Assembly (NCBI GenBank): GCA_036345935.2
Contig: JADWOT020001139.1
Coordinates: forward strand, 62,001-126,000
DNA from: Taenia hydatigena
Taxonomy: Eukaryota; Platyhelminthes; Cestoda; Cyclophyllidea; Taeniidae
Direction of reading: 5' to 3'
DNA: 64,000 bases
Positions 1 through 12,000 of this stretch are shown here, one piece after another. Both the position numbers and the translations under genes were made by a program. How positions within the stretch are numbered: the first letter of the stretch is position 1; each line of letters begins with the position of its first letter. The notes under the pieces are model-generated. The model searched no databases. It worked only from the letters and a program-made list of their open reading frames with translations, and was not told the origin of the DNA.

Positions 1-1889
1 ACACAATGACAAAAGTGGTCTTTACACTCATTGCCCTTTTGAAGTTGATAAAAAGCACCAGCGTTCTCGGTCCACACATTGGCATGCTCCTTTAGCTTGC
101 AAAAGTACAACATTAGATTGGTGACAGCTACCCATTCTCAGAATAAGAAAATATTCCCACACACTTGGCTTTGATATCAGTGAATCGGTCCTGATGGGTA
201 AAATAAACGTCCGTTTTCCTGTTTTCTATTTGACTTATTGATTGAACTGTAGTTCGGATATGTGGCAGTTAGGTTGAAGACTCGCACACTTAGCTCAAAA
301 CATTACTAATGCAAAGATCTAGCATTAAGTATTTCAATGCAAGTGAATTTTGCCATTTTCTATTTGTGATTGATTATAGCTAGCTCAAGCACATGCAAAG
401 GAGAATTTCTGCAGCATTTCTAGCTGACAAATAGCACAGATGGTAGTGTTCGCAGGGTCTCCGTTTAATGGCTTTGTCTTTTTTAAACTCTTCTCTTTCC
501 ACGAGCTTACGCTTCGCATTTTAACTTCAGCTGCTATGCTTATTTGGAATATACTTTAGTGGCATAATAATTCCCAACGCAGACCATTGGACCTAAGGTC
601 TAGTTGCACCTAACTGGCTACCAGTTCATCTGTTTGTCAGTCACGATGCCCTCATATTTATCTGTGTTACCCTCATTACATGTGAGTTTGGGAGGTGTCA
701 CTTTCCATGTGCTGCATTATTCGTGATATAAAATGTGGATGGATAAAATATGGGTTATACCATTCATGTAGGTTACCTGCTCTATCGGATTGCACGCGTA
801 TACATTTATACAGCCAACATCTTAAGTAAATGCTGCATTTATAAAAGCTAATGCTGATGTATCATTAATTGGAATCATAAAATTAGGGATAATAAGCCAC
901 AAAGCCACAAGTAACTACACTAAATTGTTAATGCTTATGCTGTAGTCCTAATAGTGAATGTGCTGATGCTGATCTACAGTGTTCGATGGTGCCATCGCTT
1001 CGAATGGGCAAATTGTTCACTCTTTTTTCCTAAAGAGCAGGCGGAAAATCAGTAAAGGAGGTGTACTAGGGATAAGCAATGATGCTATATGAAAAACACA
1101 AGGAGCTTTTTACCGCACACCTCTAAATATATGTCGTGCATAGATTGATGTTGCATTATATGTATTATTTTGTAACATTTTAGCATTGCGTGATTCAGTG
1201 CAGTAAAAGCGAATCCTTTGAATGCAATGAAAGATAGCGCGAAGCGATGCGATGAGAAGTGGTCTCATTGTGCGGAATTGCATGGCTGGGTTACAAAGGA
1301 ACTCGACGAGTTAAAGGAAGTGTAACGTAGGCTATTAAAATGCGATGAAGTGGGTCCGGCAATCCGAACGTGAGGAACTACCCAACTGCACTGAGCTTAG
1401 TTGCCATGCAATGCCTTAGCAGCAGCCCATCCTTTTATCATTCATCTATTGAGACTCACACTTGAGTAGCTCAACCCCAATCACACCACCACATATTTTC
1501 CAGTCAGCTCAGCCGTGCACTCTTGCAAAGACAATGAGAACGCCATTAAAGTCGTAATTTGCGCTTTGATATTAGGCGATTAGAACAATGAAGGTGAGTG
1601 AAACATTACAATATGGGGACAGGTAAATACTTCCTGCAGCGTGAACTCATGTACTCCTTATACGGTAAACACCTAGACGCCGTGCTCAAACAACGGCATC
1701 CAAAAACTACATCAGGATGGGCTTTATCGATTCATTTACAGGTACTAAGAAACACAATTACTGCGTCAGTTTTGCCATTAGCTATACCGATTTATAGCCC
1801 TTATTAAGTGCCACATTTTCCAATGAAGCACATCTCGACGAGTATGCACCACAAAGCGTGTCTTTGTGCATTTTTTTATCGGGAATCTA

Positions 1890-2460
1890 AATTCATTGTG
1901 CTGTCATATGCAGTACCGTAGAATGTGATGATAGCTGGCAAACACCTTCACTTGACTGAAGCAGCAAAAGGGCGAGATTCAGTCGCCAGGTCAAACTAAG
2001 TTAATGTCACTATCTTAAAATCAATGTGCATAACTAATGGATGTACAAGAAGGACTGGCTTGAGCCTGGAGACCAATTCGAAGTGTGGAAAGCAGAAAGG
2101 TTTCAATTTCATCCTACTGAGACACGGGTCAACCTTGCCTGTCCTGTCATAATAAAAAGCATTCTGTTGGCTTGTAATATTATCCACAGTGGCTGATTCC
2201 GCAAGCGTAGTGTATGTCTTACTCTGAGTTTCACAACTTCTAATGTAGTTTAGTTTTAAAGCAGCGGTGTCCACAATGGGTTGCGGGTGACAGTAGACCA
2301 ATTAAATTTAATGAGACAGGTTAAAAGGCCGGATTGATTGACTGTAATCACACTTGTAATCATGCATATTTGCCTGAGCATCACCAATATGAGAGGTGAT
2401 GTCACCGGTACAGGCAACACGTAGCAAGTAAGAAATGCGAGCATCGTTGAATTGAGCAAC
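1890..2460. repeat. Direct-repeat unit A inside the left arm
   Basis: This stretch aligns in the same orientation with 4240-4905. Strong anchors are CTTGACTGAA (1951 and 4303), GTGCATAACTA (about 2024 and 4372) and TTGAATTGAG (2447 and 4891). Divergence is substantial and unit B carries about 100 extra bases. The mirror copy of A is at 11345-11915. The unit matches no repeat family I can name. Confidence 0.75.
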
Positions 2461-2908
2461 GAGACAAAACTCCTCTAGATGGTTCACGAATGGCGTCGCT
2501 TTCTGTGTTGCCAGCTTTCTTGCCGAAGTAAGATGTCATTCTCAGTCCTCCTCTTATTAGACGAGCCCCATGCAATTCCTTCGAAACACCAAAGCTGGAC
2601 ATTGGCGAAATAAATCGGGGTAGCATTACTCTATACATGCATCTGTTTTTACTGCCACCAATGCAGCGTATCGGGACTTCCTTAAAGACTATAAAGGCAT
2701 AATACTTGGAATCAAAGTGCATGTTGAGCAAAAAGAGCGGAATTTGGACTGCTGGAACGGCCCAGTGCTCAATCCATCCTGCAAAGACAACAGATCCACC
2801 CAAATGACCGCAACCAACAGCTGAACAAACAAAGTTCTGGAATGAAGCACCGCGAAATCGACAAATTATTTCTCGTGCAAAAGTGCCTTCACGAGTGCTA
2901 CGTGACAC
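2402..2908 (-). CDS. Unrecognised 168-codon open frame in the left arm
   Basis: This is the longest frame in the palindrome. The translation has no domain I recognise, no signal peptide and no clear membrane segment. Together with the overlapping frames 2256-2459 and 1996-2301 on the same strand it gives about 0.9 kb of continuous openness in shifting frames. That could be a decayed repeat-encoded protein or chance. A different frame in its downstream third looks more protein-like and is the one shared with unit B (see findings). I would not call it a functional gene. Confidence 0.25.
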   Translation of the reverse strand: MSRSTREGTFAREIICRFRGASFQNFVCSAVGCGHLGGSVVFAGWIEHWAVPAVQIPLFLLNMHFDSKYYAFIVFKEVPIRCIGGSKNRCMYRVMLPRFISPMSSFGVSKELHGARLIRGGLRMTSYFGKKAGNTESDAIREPSRGVLSRCSIQRCSHFLLATCCLYR

Positions 2909-4239
2909 AGTATAGGGTGCGAATAGGTGAAATGAATCTGCCCTGCGGTAAAGAACTTCACGCTAGTGCATGCAGCTGGAACGCATTCTATCCAGCAAAT
3001 TAAAGGCTGGGTATTTCTGTCCAGAATTGAGCGGTTCTATTTAGAGTGTCTAAACATGTCCTCAAATGTAAAATTGCCTCACATAGGCTTTGAAGAAGGG
3101 TGTGGACAACGCAAGAAGTGGTTTCAATCGAATGAGTATTCGAAATGAATCCCTACGTCTACTTAAAGCTAATAAGTAGAGGGCGGGGAAGCGCTACCAT
3201 ATTTGTGCTATTTTAATGAGTAGACTGGAGCGCTGCCATGCCTAGCACTAGATTTTCGTCGTTGCATTCACGGGTGGAGAAAAAAAGTGATGGATGAGTC
3301 GATAAACTTCTACTCGCAGAGACTCAATCAGTGATAAGTTAGGAATAACTTCCCGGCTAAGGTATGCATGGGTATATGAAACAGAGCTGCGCGGATATCC
3401 ACCTTGAATAGTAGAACCAAATAATAGGAGTTGCGCGAAAATCTACCTGCTAATGCTAACAATTTACTAAACTAAGGTCCAAAACATCAGTCGCTCCTTT
3501 CCCAATCACCATAATCACGTTTGCACTCCTTGGAATGAACTGTATCTAGGTAAAAGATGCTGCCAAGTAGTGGGAGTGACTGTTCAGTGACATCTAATTT
3601 GTAAATACTTTAAGCTATTAGAAAACCTGTCATAAAATCGCCATTAGAGTCGATGCATTGCATTGCTGAAACTCCAGTGTAGTATTCTGCAGTAAATCAA
3701 ACAATTCGGAGAACTATCTGGTACGTTGACAATTAAAGCTAGCAGTTATGGACCAGTGATGAAATTTGAGAGCTTAGTGCCAGTAAATAAACTCATTGAG
3801 AAAGAGGGCACAAAGGCTTGTCGAAGTTTTAAAAAACTATAACGCAAGTCGCGCTCAAAATATCCATATCATCGCTAGGCGTCCGTGGATGTCAAGTATT
3901 GTCCTTCGATTCACAAGGAGAAGTGAACAGCTATGCATCAAACAATGGATCTAAAACCAAATCTAAAACGACGGTGTGATAAGATAATCTAACCTGCATT
4001 CGATCACATGCGATCTTAAGGTGACAAAACTCTAAAGTAAAATCTTTGCATGCAATGATGTTAATTTACAATGTCCTGCTAAAATCGCTAGCATTGTTGT
4101 TTAATTTGTTGGTTCGTGAAGTGCACTTTTTGAATTAGTTTTGTCATTTGCGCCACCAATCTGCTTCCACCAAATTCTATCCTATTCAATGGAACGTGCC
4201 TGGACAATTACACACCCAAAGGCGCGCTTCCGAGGATTG

Positions 4240-4905
4240 TATTGCACATAATGCTGCCACATGCAATACGTCGAATGGCGTGGTACTGTGTGAATACCTT
4301 CCCTTGACTGAAGTACCAAGGCGACGTGATTCAGTTACCAAGTTGACCTATGTTGATGCCACTATTTTATAATGTGCATAACTAGTAGAGACGAAACAAG
4401 AAGTGACTTGAGTCTGCGGACTGATCGGGATTGTGGAGAGCGGAAAGGTAATTACGTGCAGTGTCATGAATGTGTCAACCTTACTTGCCAATCCGTAATG
4501 AAAAGCGTCCTGTCGGCTGGTAGTGCTATACACAGTTGCTGATCCCGCAAATGGAATGCGCGTATAAGTCTTGATTTCACTCTTAGTTGTAAGGTGGCAT
4601 GCTCCTGGTGAATTACCTGTAATGCTAGTCCAATATTAAGGATACTGCAATTATGCGGTTAGGTAAGCTGGAAATTTCGACACTTGAGTAAGCGGAATTC
4701 GCGCGATCAAACGCAGCGATGCCTAATGCTTGTTAAACCCATAAAATCGAATTCAATAAGGTAGGTCAATACGCTGGAATTACTCACCGCAATCACGCCC
4801 AACTTCATGTATGCCTGTTTGCACATTACGACCGTGAGAAGTATCGTCGTCTGCACAGTCAACAAGCAACATGTAGGGGGTCAGACACCGTTGAATTGAG
4901 TAGCG
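4240..4905. repeat. Direct-repeat unit B, crossing the inner edge of the left arm
   Basis: This is a second copy of unit A, about 2.35-2.45 kb downstream. Bases up to 4732 are mirrored in the right arm (9073-9565), but the remainder (4733-4905) has no near-identical mirror copy. The identical-arm boundary therefore cuts through this unit. That favours the left side as the uninterrupted original, or a gene-conversion tract ending here. Confidence 0.7.
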
Positions 4906-5399
4906 ATTTGGCATTATCCAAAGGAAATCTGCTGATAGAAGCAAGTAAAAAAGCACGTTGTATTGCTGGACAGGCATGTGTCTTTTACATTCCTTTACCA
5001 AAGGCAGGGAAGTTTGATGCTACAATGGTCGGCACCACTAATTTGTAGTTGAACTTCGCTTAATTTGGGAAGTGAGTACGGTCACCCAAACATGGAAAGC
5101 ACATACTTTCTCACACATTCAGCTATGTACTCACTCATTTTATGCATAACAATTATGGCCTGTGCCTTTGCAGGCCCAATTTTCGTGGCCTGCTGGAATC
5201 TTTTGTGTTCTGCAAATATTGCCATGCCTCTGCTGAACCACAATGTGATGCACCTGCACTTAGAGTTCCATTAAGCGCTTACGTAAAATAAATGATGTTG
5301 AACCGCAACAAATGTATCAACTTTTAGTTTTACCACCAAAGCATTAAGCAGTTCAAGTCTGACTCAATTCAGTGAACCACACCTCAGCCAATCCCACCC

Positions 5400-6060
5400 G
5401 CACCGCACGTTCACGCAGCATATTTTGCCCGAACCGCGAAACAGACTTTGCTGCCACATTCAATGCCATCCTGTTGTACAACAATGCACGCGCTTCTAAC
5501 AAGATGACTGAATTCGGTCAGTGAGACACGCTGAAGTAAGTCTTCTGTCTCGCCATTAATATGCAAAATGCTATGGGGAGAAATATTGGCGGTCCAAGTC
5601 TGAGGGTTGGTCAATAGTCTCCATTCTGCTATTCGAGGTGGATCCAAACAGGCCTGTGTCAGTGCATGCCAATTTCAATTGTGCACACACATGCCAGTTT
5701 GAAGACCTGAGAAATCGTAAAGCAGTCCTTTAGTCAGTGGAGACTTATTAGTATCAGTTAGTTGGCTCACATGCTTGAATAACTTCGCGAAGCATCACAG
5801 TATAGTCACATGCCAGAAAGCCGGTCAGTAAGAGTCACTCACACTGCCTGCAACGTGGCAGACACGTTGTGGGTTCACCGGTATTATCACAGTCAGAGAG
5901 ATAACAAACACATTCTTAGTGTGAAACGCCTAACTACGGGACTTAAAACAGTGTTTTGCAGAATTCACAATCGGCGGCTCTGCTCTCGATTTGGAGCTTG
6001 AACGAATTCTGAAGGAGAGGTCGTTGTGTAGGAAGCATCTCTCTATTGATGAAACAGAAG
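5400..6060. repeat. Diverged inner inverted repeat, left half
   Basis: The reverse complement of about 7440-8100 aligns here with many substitutions and small indels. The clearest part is 5775-5990 against 7510-7735. Shared words include ATGCTTGAATAA versus ATGCCTGAATAA, TCACACTG-CTGCAACGTG, and ATTCACAATCGGCG. The pairing sum is about 13510, close to the 13805 of the outer arms. Edges are approximate. Confidence 0.7.
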
Positions 6061-7439
6061 TGGACGAGGCTGTCACGTTGTAGCGACTCAGTGAGCAAAA
6101 CTGATGCGACACATTCTCAATCCCATCTGCATTATTTATGAAACGTGGTGGGTAAAAGAAGCGTGAACCATGGGCGCACACATAACAGACAGTTTTGCCG
6201 TGGATTCAGTTTTCTTCGATTTACAAGCCTAATCATTACCATTAATGCATCTCAACACCGTAGCCGCTGTGTTAGCGGATCGCCTATATGCTTCTGCTGA
6301 TTTTTTTCCATTTGTCTATTCTCTACTGCTTCAACCTTACCGACCGGCGTGTCAACGCTGGTTCAGGCTGTCAAAGTATCAGCAGCGTGTATGTCTCCCT
6401 AACTACTGATAAGAAGAACTAGATTAATTATCCTGGAAGCGGTATCCACCCAACGCCTTGTGAATCATGGTTTAAACTGTAAACGGCTTGGTTAAAGGCA
6501 AACAAACGATTTCGATTGGAGCTATCAGTTCTCAAACTGATATCGACTGAATGCTGATTTGAAGCTTACACTCACTGCGCGATCAGCACGCAAAAAAGAC
6601 CAACTAATGTTGGCTGGAACCATACCCTTGTTTAGGTAGCAACATAATGGTTCAAGTGTGCGTAAAGTGAAATGCGAATCGCTGCACAACACATGCTTGT
6701 TGTTCGTTTTCATCGCTGAAAATGAAAGGCCTTTGAAACAACCACTGACAGTAAGCGGCTCTTAAATAGCCCAGTAATATCGGCACTGAGTGCCACTAAT
6801 TTAAAAAAAAAACAAAGTAACTGGGAACCACAAATTTGTTGTTGTTGTGTACAATGTAAATTTCATGCAGTTGAGAACGATGTTCAGTCTTGCCATAAAT
6901 AATTTTGCGAATACAACAGTTAAACCAAAGTTTGTTTAAGAAAAGCCAATTTCGGGTACGATGATTAGGACCAAATAGGCATCGCGCAATTTGCTATGTG
7001 CATGATACGAAACCGAGGAAAATGAAATTTGGGTAGCAAAACGTTAGCAAGTTCTATCCTGTGTGGAATCGCCTGGCCGTTCTTACAAAGCAGCTTATGC
7101 TGCCCATGGTAAGGTGGGTGAGGCAGATTACCCAGCTATCACGAAATTCTTTCACTTAATAGGCTATGGTAAAGCTATAAGCTAAGAACCTGTGTAAAGT
7201 GCAACTTTACAAAGTATGAACAGCGCTTCTCTACTGCATTGGCTCGAAGAATGATAACGGAGTTGTCACCAAAGCCAGTTGGCACGTCAATGGATAAAGG
7301 CATATGGAAATTTCTGGTATCGTGTGTATGTTTCGTAAGAAGACTCCGAACGTACCGCTTTAAGTTGTTTCAAATCAGCAAATCTAGAGAGTTATGAACG
7401 AAAGCTTCCAACTGTAGAGTAGGGCAGCAGAATGAGTCC

Positions 7440-8100
7440 TTTTTCTTTCGGTTTCGTCGACCCAGAGGTGTATTCCAGCTCAACGCCTTAATCTTGGAGC
7501 ACATTCATGCCCATATATGAGAGCATTGACGCCGATTGTGAATGTTACGATTCATTGATTAAAGCCTTGCAGTAAGGCACTTAACAACGGAACGCATTTA
7601 ACATTACACATCACTCTGGCTGTAGTAGTAATGACGAACCCGCAACGCTTCTGTCACGTTGCAGCCAGTGTGAATGACTCAATTTGATCTCCTTTCTAGC
7701 ATGTGATGTACTGTCATCTTATGAAAAATTATTCAGGCATAGCAGTCAACTTGCTGCTACTGAGGAGAACACTTTGTTAATTAAACGTCTACCCCCTTTT
7801 TACTTTCTCACAGCACTCATTGAGATCATCATGGCGACCCAATCGCGCCAACCTATTATTTTAGCCAAGCTACTATCTCAGTGCATTGCTTTTCCAGACT
7901 GTGGTATTGTATGTGAAGGCAAAAGTCTGCCCAGTTTCTCGGGTGAAATATATTGCATGACTGTGCTTCGTGAGGTTCAATGCTCGACTCATGGAGCTAA
8001 CATGGTCTGCGCAGATTAGCTACTACTTGTTTTGGACTTGCAGCAGAACATGTCACGAGGAATTACTCCCGGTGGCCAGAGCTATGCGTTTATGCAAGCG
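7440..8100. repeat. Diverged inner inverted repeat, right half
   Basis: This is the partner of 5400-6060, read on the opposite strand. Similarity fades toward 8100 but can still be followed as a GCGC-CTAACA type match near 7995-8020 against 5490-5500. A further weak match outside this block (about 5200-5290 against 8590-8690) suggests the old inverted repeat once extended toward the present outer arms. Confidence 0.65.
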
Positions 8101-8702
8101 CATTGTGTTTTTAGGCCTGACCAGACTCCACTCCACGGCAAAAAACAACTGGCCTACCTAGTTTGCGCTCTTTTGACTCAAATGTGACACAACTGCCTCT
8201 CATCGATCCACACATCCAATAGTTAGGTTGATTTTACCACTGTGAATAAGACCTTGAGCCATTTGATTCACTCTTTTTTTCATGCTTACCCCACCCAATT
8301 GATTCGGCGTTTGATTCATGTGCACATTTCTTCTGCGATCGACGACAAGCAACACATTGATGGAAAACTCAATGCTAGACATGACTGCTTCAGTCCGCTT
8401 GATTAAATAACCAAAATGACCAAATTATTAACAAAAGCTTCTTTGACCACCAACCTGACGGAAAGAAATCCGCATTCTTGTTCAATGTCCTCTGCAAACA
8501 AGGTCACTCTATATGACCATCTAATCTAGGTACATAAGCCTAATGGCATGCCCGTCTAGCGTTATTTTGATTAAAATATCGATTTACGTGTTAATGGACA
8601 TTACTTTTCTGTGACTTGTGCAAAGAATATTAGGCTTGCTAGGCACAAGTTGGAAGAGGCATGAGAAAAGTGTGCAAGTAATAAAACTTGATACCACCCC
8701 AA

Positions 8703-8809
8703 TCTAAGCTTAGAACATTCTCTTAGAATACATTTTAACTAAGTTAAAAGGTTTTCTTTTTTGGAAGAAAAAACTTTTTAGCTATAAAGTTAAGAAACTT
8801 TAAAGTTTC
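8703..8809. repeat. Cluster of short perfect palindromes
   Basis: Four self-complementary elements lie in 107 bases. TCTAAGCTTAGA at 8703-8714 is perfect. TTTTAAC and GTTAAAA flank three bases at 8733-8749. An imperfect A/T-rich stem joins 8746-8760 to 8765-8778. GAAACTTTAAAGTTTC at 8794-8809 is a perfect 16-mer. All are A/T-rich. Confidence 0.75.
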
Positions 8810-9072
8810 CTTATTTAAGAATATGCATCTTAACTCTGCTGAGGATTGCTTAGAATGAAAACGCCATGCTATTTCTTTTATGAATGCACAGGCAATTCGA
8901 GTTTAAACAACCAAACAAACCGCCATGGGAAGTTGTAACCAACAAAGAAAATAACTTAACCTTTGCCACATTGCGTCAAAGCTGTGATTGTGCCATTGAC
9001 AAAACGTAGATAATTGGATTAAAGCACCCGAAACGAAGGTCGACATCTGTGCTCCGCCAAAAGCTTGCAGAG

Positions 9073-12000
9073 CAAGCATTAGGCATCGCTGCGTTTGATC
9101 GCGCGAATTCCGCTTACTCAAGTGTCGAAATTTCCAGCTTACCTAACCGCATAATTGCAGTATCCTTAATATTGGACTAGCATTACAGGTAATTCACCAG
9201 GAGCATGCCACCTTACAACTAAGAGTGAAATCAAGACTTATACGCGCATTCCATTTGCGGGATCAGCAACTGTGTATAGCACTACCAGCCGACAGGACGC
9301 TTTTCATTACGGATTGGCAAGTAAGGTTGACACATTCATGACACTGCACGTAATTACCTTTCCGCTCTCCACAATCCCGATCAGTCCGCAGACTCAAGTC
9401 ACTTCTTGTTTCGTCTCTACTAGTTATGCACATTATAAAATAGTGGCATCAACATAGGTCAACTTGGTAACTGAATCACGTCGCCTTGGTACTTCAGTCA
9501 AGGGAAGGTATTCACACAGTACCACGCCATTCGACGTATTGCATGTGGCAGCATTATGTGCAATACAATCCTCGGAAGCGCGCCTTTGGGTGTGTAATTG
9601 TCCAGGCACGTTCCATTGAATAGGATAGAATTTGGTGGAAGCAGATTGGTGGCGCAAATGACAAAACTAATTCAAAAAGTGCACTTCACGAACCAACAAA
9701 TTAAACAACAATGCTAGCGATTTTAGCAGGACATTGTAAATTAACATCATTGCATGCAAAGATTTTACTTTAGAGTTTTGTCACCTTAAGATCGCATGTG
9801 ATCGAATGCAGGTTAGATTATCTTATCACACCGTCGTTTTAGATTTGGTTTTAGATCCATTGTTTGATGCATAGCTGTTCACTTCTCCTTGTGAATCGAA
9901 GGACAATACTTGACATCCACGGACGCCTAGCGATGATATGGATATTTTGAGCGCGACTTGCGTTACAGTTTTTTAAAACTTCGACAAGCCTTTGTGCCCT
10001 CTTTCTCAATGAGTTTATTTACTGGCACTAAGCTCTCAAATTTCATCACTGGTCCATAACTGCTAGCTTTAATTGTCAACGTACCAGATAGTTCTCCGAA
10101 TTGTTTGATTTACTGCAGAATACTACACTGGAGTTTCAGCAATGCAATGCATCGACTCTAATGGCGATTTTATGACAGGTTTTCTAATAGCTTAAAGTAT
10201 TTACAAATTAGATGTCACTGAACAGTCACTCCCACTACTTGGCAGCATCTTTTACCTAGATACAGTTCATTCCAAGGAGTGCAAACGTGATTATGGTGAT
10301 TGGGAAAGGAGCGACTGATGTTTTGGACCTTAGTTTAGTAAATTGTTAGCATTAGCAGGTAGATTTTCGCGCAACTCCTATTATTTGGTTCTACTATTCA
10401 AGGTGGATATCCGCGCAGCTCTGTTTCATATACCCATGCATACCTTAGCCGGGAAGTTATTCCTAACTTATCACTGATTGAGTCTCTGCGAGTAGAAGTT
10501 TATCGACTCATCCATCACTTTTTTTCTCCACCCGTGAATGCAACGACGAAAATCTAGTGCTAGGCATGGCAGCGCTCCAGTCTACTCATTAAAATAGCAC
10601 AAATATGGTAGCGCTTCCCCGCCCTCTACTTATTAGCTTTAAGTAGACGTAGGGATTCATTTCGAATACTCATTCGATTGAAACCACTTCTTGCGTTGTC
10701 CACACCCTTCTTCAAAGCCTATGTGAGGCAATTTTACATTTGAGGACATGTTTAGACACTCTAAATAGAACCGCTCAATTCTGGACAGAAATACCCAGCC
10801 TTTAATTTGCTGGATAGAATGCGTTCCAGCTGCATGCACTAGCGTGAAGTTCTTTACCGCAGGGCAGATTCATTTCACCTATTCGCACCCTATACTGTGT
10901 CACGTAGCACTCGTGAAGGCACTTTTGCACGAGAAATAATTTGTCGATTTCGCGGTGCTTCATTCCAGAACTTTGTTTGTTCAGCTGTTGGTTGCGGTCA
11001 TTTGGGTGGATCTGTTGTCTTTGCAGGATGGATTGAGCACTGGGCCGTTCCAGCAGTCCAAATTCCGCTCTTTTTGCTCAACATGCACTTTGATTCCAAG
11101 TATTATGCCTTTATAGTCTTTAAGGAAGTCCCGATACGCTGCATTGGTGGCAGTAAAAACAGATGCATGTATAGAGTAATGCTACCCCGATTTATTTCGC
11201 CAATGTCCAGCTTTGGTGTTTCGAAGGAATTGCATGGGGCTCGTCTAATAAGAGGAGGACTGAGAATGACATCTTACTTCGGCAAGAAAGCTGGCAACAC
11301 AGAAAGCGACGCCATTCGTGAACCATCTAGAGGAGTTTTGTCTCGTTGCTCAATTCAACGATGCTCGCATTTCTTACTTGCTACGTGTTGCCTGTACCGG
11401 TGACATCACCTCTCATATTGGTGATGCTCAGGCAAATATGCATGATTACAAGTGTGATTACAGTCAATCAATCCGGCCTTTTAACCTGTCTCATTAAATT
11501 TAATTGGTCTACTGTCACCCGCAACCCATTGTGGACACCGCTGCTTTAAAACTAAACTACATTAGAAGTTGTGAAACTCAGAGTAAGACATACACTACGC
11601 TTGCGGAATCAGCCACTGTGGATAATATTACAAGCCAACAGAATGCTTTTTATTATGACAGGACAGGCAAGGTTGACCCGTGTCTCAGTAGGATGAAATT
11701 GAAACCTTTCTGCTTTCCACACTTCGAATTGGTCTCCAGGCTCAAGCCAGTCCTTCTTGTACATCCATTAGTTATGCACATTGATTTTAAGATAGTGACA
11801 TTAACTTAGTTTGACCTGGCGACTGAATCTCGCCCTTTTGCTGCTTCAGTCAAGTGAAGGTGTTTGCCAGCTATCATCACATTCTACGGTACTGCATATG
11901 ACAGCACAATGAATTTAGATTCCCGATAAAAAAATGCACAAAGACACGCTTTGTGGTGCATACTCGTCGAGATGTGCTTCATTGGAAAATGTGGCACTTA

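Larger units (their letters stand above)
1..4732. repeat. Left arm of a near-identical giant inverted repeat
   Basis: Every base x in this interval pairs with base 13805-x on the opposite strand. I compared lines across the arm and saw only two substitutions (1092/12713 and 3839/9966) and no indel. About 1.2 kb (roughly 1740-1805 and 1985-3125) was judged mainly from identical translated frames in both arms, so silent differences could be hidden there. The match stops abruptly after 4732, where the left arm continues TTAAACCC and the mirror of the right arm continues CTCTGCAA. The arm is cut by the window start, so its outer end and full length are unknown. No known transposase, terminal repeat or target-site duplication is visible. 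An assembly fold-back artefact is possible, but the diverged core makes a real palindrome more likely. Confidence 0.95.
4733..9072. other. Spacer (core) of the giant palindrome
   Basis: The 4.34-kb region between the arms has no gene I recognise. The frame at 7684-8019 on the plus strand (111 aa) resembles nothing known to me and may be chance. Much of the spacer is weakly self-complementary around its own middle (see the separate core repeats), and a cluster of short perfect palindromes lies at 8703-8809. The first about 170 bases continue repeat unit B from the left arm. Confidence 0.7.
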
